Shown: positions 1-6,890 of the stretch, piece after piece
Layout of the letters: each line of letters starts with the position of its first letter
How positions within the stretch are numbered: the first letter of the stretch is position 1
Assembly (NCBI GenBank): GCA_002724825.1
Contig: PBPU01000014.1
Coordinates: 3,417-13,458, forward strand
Reading direction: 5' to 3'
DNA from: Acidimicrobiaceae bacterium
GTDB lineage: Bacteria; Actinomycetota; Acidimicrobiia; Acidimicrobiales; UBA8592
Length of the DNA stretch: 10,042 nt
The notes under the pieces: generated by a model
What the model was told of the DNA's origin: nothing
The model's input: only the letters and a program-made list of their open reading frames with translations
Databases searched by the model: none
Position numbers and translations under genes: made by a program

Positions 1-64
1 GACTACAAACCTCAGTTTCTTCTGTTTTCTTAAAGTTTTTACGTAATCTAGCATCTCACAATAG

Positions 65-1408
65 TTAGTCATTGAAGTCTCTGTCCCCATTGGTTGGCCA
101 TGAGTCCTCTAAGTTCTTTTTGGGTTCTTCATCTTTGGTTAAAGCTCCTAAAGCCTTACGCCTATTGACAAAGAAGCCAGCGGCAAACAGGAAGGCTGCA
201 CCTAAGACGACAAGAATAATAATAAGAGCTGTATTTGGACCACCGTCTGAAGACTTAGGGCCAATCTCTTTGCGCGTATTAATTGTAAAGTCCCCTGAGT
301 CTGTTTTGTTTGCGGCATCGCCCCCATCTTCCGAGGCTTCATTTTCAGAAGTTCGAGTTTCTGATTTTCCGCTATCGTCTTGTGAATCTTCGGAAGCTAT
401 ATCATCGGAGGCAGAGTTTTCAGAAGCTTCGTTTTCATCATCAGTGATTAGCGGTTCCTCAACCTGTTCACCGTCTTCGGATTCGTTATCGTTACTTTCA
501 CCGATATCGGATTCGTTATTATTACTTTCATTATCTTGTTCATCATCACCATCTCCTTCTATTGGTATCGAAGTGGGTTCTTGAGGATTCGGAGATGTGT
601 CGCAGGCATCGCCTTCACTATCCCCGTCAGCATTGGCTTGATCTGCGTTAGCGACTGATGGGCAATTATCGTTTGCATCGTCTACGCCATCTCCGTCGTT
701 ATCAGTGTCGCAGGCATCGCCTTCTCTATCCCCGTCAGCATTGGCTTGATCTGCGTTAGCGACTGATGGGCAATTATCGTTTGCATCAATTACGCCGTCT
801 CCGTCATCGTCAGTGTCGCAGGCATCGCCTTCACTATCCCCGTCAGCATTGGCTTGATCTGCGTTAGCGACTGATGGGCAATTGTCGGCGCTGTCGAATA
901 CTTTATCTAGGTCAGAGTCGAGTTCTCCGGTACTGCAATTGAACGCAATGCGTTTACCACCGATTAGAGCATCCGGTGTTTCGCTCCAAAAGTTACCGTT
1001 ACTCTCATAAATTGCATATGCGAAACTAACCCAATTCCCGTCAACTTCTTGCTGGTATCCGCCATCAAAAGCTTCGCCAGCTCCTCTATTCCCATCCTCA
1101 ACGATGTATTGCACCGTTTTGCTGTAGGTACCAGAATCACCGAAAGCAAGGCCTAGATTGCCTTGCGTTAGATAGGTGCTATCAAAGACGGTATCTGAAG
1201 CTGAGTCATAATCTACGCCATCTGTATACGTCACCGTAGCGGCAAGGCGACCGCTAAAGCCAGTGCATGCCATAACTGCTCCTGCCCCAGTCGTCGTAAG
1301 AGAATCAACACCACCTGGTGCTTGAGCTGAGGAAACAGACGTCATTCCAACAAAGCACAGAGAAGCGACCATAGTAAGAAAAGTAAAGACAGAAGAAATA
1401 ACTTTCAC
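65..1408 (-). CDS. Secreted membrane-anchored protein with thrombospondin type 3 repeats
   Basis: 447 aa, function unknown. Residues 1-30 form a signal peptide (basic start, hydrophobic core about 7-22, AQA cleavage site at 28-30). Residues about 31-160 are an unrecognised extracellular domain with Cys48 and Cys158, rich in Gly, Tyr and Asp. Residues 164-271 hold three thrombospondin type 3 units of 36 aa; the two complete inter-unit segments carry the DxDxDGDG calcium-binding pattern, and each unit has DNCPSVANADQ and GDAC. Residues 283-370 are a low-complexity acidic linker of Asp, Glu, Asn and Ser. A hydrophobic helix at about 392-414 is followed by NRRK, so the N-terminal bulk should face outside with a short cytoplasmic tail. 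No LPXTG sorting motif is present. The start is GTG; the ATG two bases upstream runs straight into TGA. No good Shine-Dalgarno is visible. A role in calcium-dependent adhesion or envelope structure is inference only. Confidence 0.85.
   Translation of the reverse strand: MKVISSVFTFLTMVASLCFVGMTSVSSAQAPGGVDSLTTTGAGAVMACTGFSGRLAATVTYTDGVDYDSASDTVFDSTYLTQGNLGLAFGDSGTYSKTVQYIVEDGNRGAGEAFDGGYQQEVDGNWVSFAYAIYESNGNFWSETPDALIGGKRIAFNCSTGELDSDLDKVFDSADNCPSVANADQANADGDSEGDACDTDDDGDGVIDANDNCPSVANADQANADGDREGDACDTDNDGDGVDDANDNCPSVANADQANADGDSEGDACDTSPNPQEPTSIPIEGDGDDEQDNESNNNESDIGESNDNESEDGEQVEEPLITDDENEASENSASDDIASEDSQDDSGKSETRTSENEASEDGGDAANKTDSGDFTINTRKEIGPKSSDGGPNTALIIILVVLGAAFLFAAGFFVNRRKALGALTKDEEPKKNLEDSWPTNGDRDFND
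597..895 (-). repeat. 108-bp tandem repeats encoding the TSP3 units
   Basis: Three tandem units begin at 597, 705 and 813, an exact 108-bp (36-codon) period. The first 83 bases of the units at 597 and 705 differ at one position only, which changes Ser to Arg in the middle protein repeat. The unit at 813 matches the one at 597 for its first 71 bases and then diverges, which is the edge of the array. The near-absence of synonymous differences points to recent duplication or gene conversion, since conserved protein sequence alone would not preserve third codon positions. Confidence 0.9.
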
Positions 1409-1491
1409 ATGTATCCAATCGAGTAAATTAAGCTAAGTAAACTTTAATTACCTTTTAGAATTTGGAACAATTACGTATATATATTTTTTGG

Positions 1492-1521
1492 TCCCTATAG
1501 GGATCAGGGTGCCCAGATCCC
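1492..1521 (-). other. Inverted repeats at the 3' end of the nucleotidyltransferase gene
   Basis: GGGATC (1500-1505) and GATCCC (1516-1521) can form a 6-bp stem with a 10-base loop spanning the last codons and stop of the gene ending at 1504. An adjoining perfect 12-bp palindrome, TCCCTATAGGGA, lies at 1492-1503 just after the stop. On the minus strand the hairpins are followed by an A-rich rather than a U-rich stretch, so this is not a classical intrinsic terminator. It could be a 3'-end stability or U-less termination structure, or chance. Confidence 0.3.
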
Positions 1522-2031
1522 ATGCCTTCTAGAGTATTGCTGTGCTGCTTTTGTCATCCACTCGAAGTTTGCTCTCCGGGCTGAGGACGAAGATACTTCA
1601 GCGATTGTCTCAGGTACATCTAAACGAATGCTTTCATCAACATTCTCTCCGCCTCTTGGTGCAACGGCTAACGTCGGAAGGCTGGAAAGAGATTCTTGCA
1701 TATGGGCTTCATTATCGTAGAACTTTACATCGTTGATCTGTGCCCACTTATCAGCACCCATAACAACGACATCATACCCCCGAGCAATGTCAGCAATAAG
1801 CTGCAATGACGTCTGAAGAACATTCACCTCAGGAAAGTCTGCAAAAGAAGCACTAATCACTTGGAGTCTCTCTTCTAGTGAAGGCTTCTCAATCAAAGGT
1901 TTAGCCAAAGCAACTTCAGAAACAACTAGATCAATGCGATCAAGATCATGCAGACGAATGGCTGCTTCAACTATTGCCACATGACCGACAGTAGGAGGGT
2001 TAAATGAACCTGGATAGACGCCTCTTTTCAT
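1504..2031 (-). CDS. NadD/CoaD-like nucleotidyltransferase (nicotinate-nucleotide adenylyltransferase-like)
   Basis: 175 aa, a complete HIGH-superfamily nucleotidyltransferase. The N-terminal GSFNPPTVGH (residues 8-17) is the phosphate-binding motif, with TVGH in place of HxGH. GAD at 92-94 and VSSSSAR at 146-152 correspond to the GxD and ISSTxIR signatures of NMN/NaMN adenylyltransferases. The expected chemistry is transfer of a nucleotidyl group from an NTP to a phosphate-bearing acceptor, as in NAD synthesis; the protein should be cytoplasmic. It is slightly shorter than usual NadD (about 190-215 aa). It also lacks the usual obgE/rsfS neighbourhood, so a paralogue with another substrate is possible. 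The ATG overlaps the TAA of the upstream transporter by one base (TAATG) and no separate Shine-Dalgarno is visible, suggesting translation by re-initiation from that gene. Confidence 0.8.
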   Translation of the reverse strand: MKRGVYPGSFNPPTVGHVAIVEAAIRLHDLDRIDLVVSEVALAKPLIEKPSLEERLQVISASFADFPEVNVLQTSLQLIADIARGYDVVVMGADKWAQINDVKFYDNEAHMQESLSSLPTLAVAPRGGENVDESIRLDVPETIAEVSSSSARRANFEWMTKAAQQYSRRHGIWAP

Positions 2032-3239
2032 TAGCGAATCACACCATACTGAGTTTGGGAATCATCAAAACTACGAAATCCTATTAGAAGTAATGCCATA
2101 CCAATGATCAAAGCTCCCGTCATCGCGAATGACACAGCATTAATTCCTCGCCATTCATACAGTAGCGCTCCGCTGATGGCTCCAAAAAACCTTCCCATAG
2201 ACCAACCAGCGTAGACATATCCCATCATCCTCCCACGGGCCTCACCATCCAATTCAGTGCAAATTGAAAGCATCGACACAATCACGCACTCAGTGCATAT
2301 GAACCAAGCCGCAATAATAAATAAAGCCAAGCCGAAAGTTGAACTCCCCAGAGGTAGCAGAAGAGAAAGGGGGAGAGATAGGAGCAATGCTGATTTCGCT
2401 ACAATCGTTTTCCCAATACGGTCTCCATACATGGCGACACCTCCAGAACCTATAAGTTCGGCGACGCCAATAATTAAAGCGACTAAACCCAAGCCTGAAG
2501 TAGATACCCCATGTTGATCTTCGAGAAACGTGGCGAAGGTAACAAGCATCATCATATGTCCGGTCCCCAGAGCAATCATCGCTATAAGAATTAACCGTGT
2601 GGATGTAGACCATTGCTGTGGCCCAGAAGTGTTTCCTTTGCTGGAACTAGATGATGGGAGATATACCCAGAGTGCTGAGCTCGTAATTAAACACAGCAAT
2701 GAAACGGCGATAAAAGGAGTCCGCCAAGTCCCTAAACGTATTAGTAAAGCAGCTAACGGCATACCAATAATGAAGGAAAAAGCCCATGTTGTTTCTACTA
2801 TGCCTATAGCCCTAGATCTACCGCTGAACGGCACCGATGCTCCAGTCCAAGTGCTTGAGCCTACATCAAAGGAAACTTTCGAGATCGAGATAGCTATCAA
2901 TGCGAACGTAAAAACAACTAAACCATTACTAGCACCTTGAAGGCACGCCGCCATCCCCAAACCACCTAGGGCAGCAACCATAACTCTTCTAGTGCCCTGA
3001 CGATCAGTTAATTTGCCCAATGCAGGGCCACTAATTTCCACTAGATCTCTCAGGGCAAGAGTGGTCCCCAGTGTGGCTGTCGATACTCCAATACCCCTTG
3101 CGATAGTTGGTAAAAAGGGGAATACCATCCTGTAGGCCACATTCGATACAAACCTAGCGAAAACGACAAAAACGAATCCTTTAGGCAATTTCTCACTATT
3201 GCGGCCCGTAGGTATCTCTGGGTCTAATTCAGAAGCCAT
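2031..3239 (-). CDS. Major facilitator superfamily transporter
   Basis: 402 aa, the usual length for a 12-helix MFS permease, with hydrophobic segments along its whole length. The loop between helices 2 and 3 carries the MFS motif A as GKLTDRQGTRR (residues 75-85). A hydrophilic stretch near residues 195-210 (Ser-rich) is the expected central cytoplasmic loop between the two six-helix halves. The N-terminal 20 residues are polar and cytoplasmic. The protein should sit in the inner membrane as a proton-coupled exporter; the substrate cannot be read from sequence. It is the first gene of a two-gene unit with the nucleotidyltransferase and is divergent from ilvB. Upstream of the ATG there is no Shine-Dalgarno, but TACGCT sits at -12 to -7 from the start, a spacing that fits a leaderless mRNA. 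Confidence 0.87.
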   Translation of the reverse strand: MASELDPEIPTGRNSEKLPKGFVFVVFARFVSNVAYRMVFPFLPTIARGIGVSTATLGTTLALRDLVEISGPALGKLTDRQGTRRVMVAALGGLGMAACLQGASNGLVVFTFALIAISISKVSFDVGSSTWTGASVPFSGRSRAIGIVETTWAFSFIIGMPLAALLIRLGTWRTPFIAVSLLCLITSSALWVYLPSSSSSKGNTSGPQQWSTSTRLILIAMIALGTGHMMMLVTFATFLEDQHGVSTSGLGLVALIIGVAELIGSGGVAMYGDRIGKTIVAKSALLLSLPLSLLLPLGSSTFGLALFIIAAWFICTECVIVSMLSICTELDGEARGRMMGYVYAGWSMGRFFGAISGALLYEWRGINAVSFAMTGALIIGMALLLIGFRSFDDSQTQYGVIR

Positions 3240-3384
3240 ATATCGAGCGTATGCGAAAGGTTAAAGCCTCCCACGAATTCCGGAAATTTCTAGAAACTCT
3301 TTGATTTCCTAGATTTCCTGCCTCTACTCGATTCAGACTGGATAGCGTTAAAGGGTCAAAGTATCACAGCGATAGGTAAGAGTA
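3240..3384. promoter_or_regulatory. Divergent intergenic region with repeated ATTTC(C)T motifs
   Basis: This 145-bp gap must contain the promoters for the minus-strand transporter and for ilvBN. It holds a perfect 10-bp palindrome TTTCTAGAAA (3287-3296) and a tandem 9-bp direct repeat, GATTTCCTA (3303-3311) and GATTTCCTG (3312-3320). The palindrome overlaps ATTTCTAGA, so three ATTTC(C)T elements lie within 35 bp. Such clustering between divergent genes can mark a regulator-binding site, but no regulator gene is adjacent. I could not identify convincing -35/-10 pairs for ilvB, nor a leader peptide rich in Leu, Ile or Val codons. Confidence 0.35.
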
Positions 3385-5118
3385 ATGCAAACTAATGGTG
3401 GGAAAGCACTAATGAAGAACCTCGAAGCAGAGGGTGTAGAGATACTCTTTGGCCTTCCCGGAGGGGCGATCCTCCCAGCATATGACCCACTCATTGATTC
3501 CAGCATGCGTCACATTCTTGTCCGCCATGAACAGGGAGCAGGGCACATGGCTGAAGGGTATGCTCACGCAACCGGAAAACCAGGAGTTGCTATGGTTACC
3601 AGCGGCCCAGCAGCTACAAACATGGTCACTCCTTTGGCGGACGCAATGCTTGACTCGGTTCCCCTCGTCTGTATTACTGGCCAAGTAGCTAGTGGGGCCA
3701 TAGGCTCAGATGCCTTTCAAGAGTGTGATACCACCGGCATAACAATGGCCGTAACCAAACATAATTTTCTAGTCACTGAAGCATCAGAAATTCCTCAGGT
3801 CATCCATGACGCATTCCACATTGCTACAACTGGCCGACCTGGCCCAGTTCTCGTCGATATCCCCAAGGATCTTGTCGACCCAAATAACCCAGCTTCTCAA
3901 TTTGATGATTATGAACCAACTGGGCATAACCTTCCCGGGTACAACCCCATAATTGAACCAGACCGTGAAAAGGTTCGAGAAGCAGCAGAACTCATTCTTC
4001 AATCTGAAAGGCCAGTAATTTACAGTGGGGGAGGGATACTAAAAGCTCGAGCCGCATCTCAATTAAGAGAGCTCGCCGAGATGTTAGATATCCATGTTGT
4101 TACCACACTCATGAATAGAGGCGGATTTCCAGATGACCATCCTCTCGCTCTCGGTATGCCAGGAATGCACGGAAACTACACAGCAGTGACTGCGTTGCAA
4201 GAAGCAGATCTACTAATCACATTGGGAGCAAGATTCGACGATCGTGTTACAGGGCGACTCGATGGCTTCGCACCTGACGCAAAAATTATTCATGCTGATA
4301 TCGACCCAGCAGAATTCAACAAAGTACGCTTCGCCAATGTTGCAATACAAGGTGATGTCGGACAAACAATAAATGAATTGATTGCCGCTCTCAACCAGAT
4401 TCAACAGACAAAGGAACATCCTGATCGCAGCGATTGGAAATCAAAAATTAGCGGATGGAAAGAACGATTTCCCCTTGTCTACGACGAGTGGGAATTAGGA
4501 GAAGGCCTTAAACCACAGTATGTGATCGAACAGCTCCGAGATTTAACCCCTGATGACACAATTGTTGCGTCTGGCGTCGGGCAGCACCAAATGTGGGCAA
4601 GTCAATTCTGGCATTTTAACCATCCGTATACATGGATCAACTCTGGAGGTTTAGGGACAATGGGATTTGCTGTTCCTGCAGCTATAGGAGCAAAAGCTGG
4701 GGTTCCCGACCGAATGGTATGGGCAATCGATGGAGATGGATGCTTTCAAATGACGAATCAAGAACTCGTAACCGCTCGGATAGAGAACTTACCTGTCAAA
4801 ATTGCCATCCTAAACAATGGATACCTCGGGATGGTTCGACAATGGCAAGAGCTCTTTTATGACGAAAGGTATAGCGAGGTTCACCTCCAACCCGACCTCC
4901 CAGATTACAAGATGCTTGCAGAGGCGATGGGTTGTGTAGGAATACGCGTCGAAACCCCAGAAGAAGTTCAGCCAGCCATCGAGCAGGCAAACGAAATAGA
5001 TGACCGTCCTGTTGTTATTGATTTCCGAACTGAGGCCTCAGAGAACGTCTATCCAATGGTTCCTGCGGGAAAATCAAATAGCGATGTTATCGTCCACCCA
5101 TCTCAGGACACACAGTGA
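3385..5118 (+). CDS. ilvB: Acetolactate synthase large (catalytic) subunit
   Basis: 577 aa, full length. It condenses two pyruvates to 2-acetolactate, or pyruvate with 2-oxobutyrate to acetohydroxybutyrate, the first common step of Val, Leu and Ile synthesis, using ThDP, Mg and FAD. The N-terminal ThDP domain has FGLPGG (22-27) and the catalytic Glu49 in RHEQGAGHMAEGYA. The central FAD domain has GARFDDRVTG (281-290). The C-terminal pyrophosphate domain has the ThDP/Mg motif GDG (450-452) ending in NN (477-478), plus QMWASQ (402-407) and RQWQE (485-489) with the conserved Trp487. The position equivalent to plant Pro197 in the herbicide pocket is Ala102 (GQVASGAIG). ATG at 3385 gives the normal short N-terminus; only weak Shine-Dalgarno character precedes it. 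The TGA overlaps the GTG of ilvN, and the products form one complex. Confidence 0.97.
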   Translation: MQTNGGKALMKNLEAEGVEILFGLPGGAILPAYDPLIDSSMRHILVRHEQGAGHMAEGYAHATGKPGVAMVTSGPAATNMVTPLADAMLDSVPLVCITGQVASGAIGSDAFQECDTTGITMAVTKHNFLVTEASEIPQVIHDAFHIATTGRPGPVLVDIPKDLVDPNNPASQFDDYEPTGHNLPGYNPIIEPDREKVREAAELILQSERPVIYSGGGILKARAASQLRELAEMLDIHVVTTLMNRGGFPDDHPLALGMPGMHGNYTAVTALQEADLLITLGARFDDRVTGRLDGFAPDAKIIHADIDPAEFNKVRFANVAIQGDVGQTINELIAALNQIQQTKEHPDRSDWKSKISGWKERFPLVYDEWELGEGLKPQYVIEQLRDLTPDDTIVASGVGQHQMWASQFWHFNHPYTWINSGGLGTMGFAVPAAIGAKAGVPDRMVWAIDGDGCFQMTNQELVTARIENLPVKIAILNNGYLGMVRQWQELFYDERYSEVHLQPDLPDYKMLAEAMGCVGIRVETPEEVQPAIEQANEIDDRPVVIDFRTEASENVYPMVPAGKSNSDVIVHPSQDTQ

Positions 5119-5612
5119 CCTCCTCAACACCTTCACACACGCTCGTTGTGCGAGTCGAGAACAAACCAGGAGTACTTGCTCGAGTAGCGGGATTATTTGC
5201 ACGACGAGGATTTAATATTGTTTCTCTCGCAGTGGCACCTACAGAGAACACTCTCTTCAGCAGGCTGACTATTGTTGTCGATGCAGAATCAGCTCCTCTT
5301 GAACAGGTCGTCAAGCAACTGGATAAATTGATAAATGTTGTCGAAATTCAAGAATTAGCACCGACAGAGTCAGTTACTCGTGAACTCCTTCTGGCAACAG
5401 TTCAAGTTAACGATGGACAAGAAGATCGAGTCATGAAGAACATAGAAAATTATGAAGCAAACATCTTGAACGTTGGTCCTCAGAAAATTATGGTTTCACT
5501 CTCTGGGGATGTAAATCAGGTAGATAAATTTGAAGCTTCACTTGAAGAGTTCGGAATTATAGAGATCCAACGAACTGGAACAATCGCGCTTGCGAGCATC
5601 AGTAGTAGTTAG
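5115..5612 (+). CDS. ilvN: Acetolactate synthase small (regulatory) subunit
   Basis: 165 aa, typical of the IlvN/IlvH family. It binds IlvB, raises its activity and confers feedback inhibition by valine. An N-terminal ACT domain (about residues 8-82) is followed by the C-terminal small-subunit domain (about 85-160). Residues matching the E. coli IlvH valine-site Asn11, Gly14 and Asn29 are present as Asn16, Gly19 (ENKPG) and Asn34 (RGFNI), so valine sensitivity is likely retained. The start is GTG, inside a GTGA overlap with the ilvB stop. AGGA at 5105-5108 gives a plausible ribosome binding site six bases upstream. This arrangement implies translational coupling and a matched subunit ratio. 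The gene could equally be named ilvH. Confidence 0.96.
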   Translation: MTSSTPSHTLVVRVENKPGVLARVAGLFARRGFNIVSLAVAPTENTLFSRLTIVVDAESAPLEQVVKQLDKLINVVEIQELAPTESVTRELLLATVQVNDGQEDRVMKNIENYEANILNVGPQKIMVSLSGDVNQVDKFEASLEEFGIIEIQRTGTIALASISSS

Positions 5613-5619
5613 ACAATTA

Positions 5620-5642
5620 TTAGCCCACTCGTATGGGGCTAA
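5620..5642 (+). other. Hairpin in the ilvN-ilvC intergenic gap
   Basis: TTAGCCC (5620-5626) and GGGCTAA (5636-5642) form a perfect 7-bp stem with a 9-base loop, starting 7 bases after the ilvN stop. No U-run follows, so it is unlikely to be a strong intrinsic terminator. It may protect the ilvBN 3' end or act as a partial terminator or processing site that sets ilvC level separately. A 10-bp palindrome ATAACGTTAT (5658-5667) lies between it and the ilvC ribosome binding site. Confidence 0.5.
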
Positions 5643-5688
5643 CAGGCAAATATACGGATAACGTTATATCAAGATTAAGGAGAAATTC

Positions 5689-6720
5689 ATGGCAAATATC
5701 TACTATGAAGCAGACGCTGATAGGTCATATATCGATGGGAAAAAAGTTGCCGTCCTCGGTTATGGATCGCAGGGGCACGCCCACGCACTAAACCTAAAAG
5801 AATCTGGAGTGGAGGTCTGTGTCGGCCTTCGGCCAGAATCTTCTTCTGTGGCTAAAGCAGAAGAAGCAGGGCTAACAGTCATGAACATAGCTGACGCTTC
5901 CGCCTGGGCAAATGCTGTGATGATTCTTCTACCAGACACTGAGCAAGCCGATATCTATGATGCCCACATTGGCCCAAACTTAGAAGCCGGAGACACTGTA
6001 ATGTTCTCTCATGGATTTAACATTCGATTTGATCTCATTCAACCTCCCAGCAATGTTGACGTAGTTATGGTCGCCCCCAAAGGACCAGGCCATCTTGTGC
6101 GAAGGACATATGTCGAAGGCGGAGGAGTTCCGTGTCTCATAGCAGTAGAAAACGATGCATCCGGATCAGCAAAGGAATTTGCTCTAGCATACGCTGATGC
6201 CATCGGAGGAGCACGAGCTGGGGTTATAGAAACTACGTTTACTGAAGAATGCGAAACAGATCTATTCGGAGAACAGGTTGTTCTCTGCGGGGGGATTACC
6301 GAATTAGTCCGGAGCGGATTCGATACGCTTGTATCCGCCGGCTACCAACCTGAAATAGCTTATTTCGAATGCCTTCACGAACTAAAGCTCATTGTTGATT
6401 TGATGTATGAAGAAGGGATAGCTGGAATGCGTTATAGCGTTTCAGATACAGCAGAATACGGCGACCTTACCAGAGGACCTCGAGTAATAGATGATCATGT
6501 TCGAGCGACTATGCAAACCATTCTTGACGAAATCCAAACTGGAAAATTTGCTGAAGAATGGGTCGCTGAATCACGTGGTGGGCGAGAAAACTTTCTAAGA
6601 CTAGAAGCAGCCGGACATGAACTTCCTATAGAACAAATTGGTAAAGAACTCCGCTCCATGATGCCTTGGATCTCTTCGGGGAAGCAAAGCGTGAAAGATT
6701 CTAGCGGCGGGCAAGGTTAA
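5689..6720 (+). CDS. ilvC: Ketol-acid reductoisomerase (class I)
   Basis: 343 aa, class I (short) form. It converts 2-acetolactate to 2,3-dihydroxyisovalerate, and acetohydroxybutyrate to the isoleucine precursor, with NAD(P)H and two Mg ions. The N-terminal Rossmann domain has GYGSQGHAHALNL (24-36). The beta2-alphaB loop LRPESSS (47-53), with Arg48 and serines, suggests NADPH preference. The C-terminal knotted domain carries the active-site set: His108 (SHGF), Lys131 (APKGPGH), Asp191 and Glu195 (TDLFGEQ), Glu227 and Glu231 (FECLHE), Ser252. All are present, so the enzyme should be active. A strong Shine-Dalgarno, AAGGAGA, precedes the ATG by about 7 bases. It follows ilvN by 76 bp and is probably in the same transcript. 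The next pathway genes (ilvD, ilvE, leu genes) are not in the window. Confidence 0.97.
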   Translation: MANIYYEADADRSYIDGKKVAVLGYGSQGHAHALNLKESGVEVCVGLRPESSSVAKAEEAGLTVMNIADASAWANAVMILLPDTEQADIYDAHIGPNLEAGDTVMFSHGFNIRFDLIQPPSNVDVVMVAPKGPGHLVRRTYVEGGGVPCLIAVENDASGSAKEFALAYADAIGGARAGVIETTFTEECETDLFGEQVVLCGGITELVRSGFDTLVSAGYQPEIAYFECLHELKLIVDLMYEEGIAGMRYSVSDTAEYGDLTRGPRVIDDHVRATMQTILDEIQTGKFAEEWVAESRGGRENFLRLEAAGHELPIEQIGKELRSMMPWISSGKQSVKDSSGGQG

Positions 6721-6748
6721 TAGATCTCTAAATAACTGAACGCTGAGG

Positions 6749-6777
6749 TTGTGATCTTTGCTCATTTCTGATTAAAT
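6749..6777 (+). promoter_or_regulatory. Candidate promoter of the metY leader
   Basis: TTGTGA (6749-6754) and TTAAAT (6772-6777) are separated by 17 bases and each matches the sigma-70 consensus at 4 of 6 positions. The predicted start, near 6784, falls exactly at the 5' edge of the SAM riboswitch, which supports the assignment. It lies 29-57 bases after the ilvC stop, so metY would have its own regulated transcript. Confidence 0.45.
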
Positions 6778-6783
6778 CAAAGG

Positions 6784-6890
6784 AACATTAAGAGTGGTTC
6801 ATAATAATGGACCCGGCAACCTAGGACGGACACCCAAGGTGCTTTCTCGTTTATTCGGGGATGTGGTGCTAAAGCGCAAGTAATTGTCCC
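6784..6890 (+). promoter_or_regulatory. SAM-I/SAM-IV-clan riboswitch aptamer upstream of metY
   Basis: The leader carries the SAM-clan signature in order: AAGAGTGG (6790-6797), CCGGCAACC (6813-6821) and AGGTGCT (6837-6843). Helices can be drawn by hand. P2 is GGTTC (6796-6800) with GGACC (6809-6813). P3 is ACCTAGG (6819-6825) with CCAAGGT (6834-6840), with one A-A mismatch. P4 is TTCTCG (6844-6849) with CGGGGA (6856-6861), with two wobbles. P1 is weak, at most ACAT (6785-6788) with ATGT (6861-6864), and it shares A6861 with P4. P3-loop GGACA (6828-6832) is complementary to TGTCC (6885-6889), a possible pseudoknot. The short P2 without a clear kink-turn favours the SAM-IV or SAM-I/IV variant over classical SAM-I. 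Location directly before a methionine-pathway gene fits the known role: SAM binding lowers expression. Confidence 0.82.

Noticed and set aside
1..64. Left-edge non-coding stretch
   Set aside because: AT-rich, with no open frame, hairpin or promoter I could support; it is simply the region downstream of the surface-protein gene.
72..584. Open frame of 170 codons on the plus strand
   Set aside because: It is antisense to the acidic low-complexity part of the minus-strand surface protein; its Ser-rich composition is the mirror of Glu/Asp/Ser codons, and it has no ribosome binding site.
597..895. CRISPR-like repeat array
   Set aside because: The 108-bp units are contiguous, in frame and encode TSP3 motifs; there are no unique spacers.
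2530..2940. Plus-strand 136-codon frame inside the MFS gene, and similar frames opposite or inside ilvB, ilvC and metY
   Set aside because: All are shadows of clearly recognisable genes in other frames, with no homology signals of their own.
3240..3384. T-box or leader-peptide attenuator upstream of ilvB
   Set aside because: No T-box conserved sequence (AGGGUGGNACCGCG-like), no short frame rich in Leu/Ile/Val codons and no terminator hairpin could be found.
6756..6782. CTTTG...CAAAG inverted repeat as an ilvC terminator
   Set aside because: The stem is interrupted (CTTTG and ATTT against AAAT and CAAAG), AT-rich and lacks a U-run. It overlaps a better-supported promoter for the riboswitch leader.
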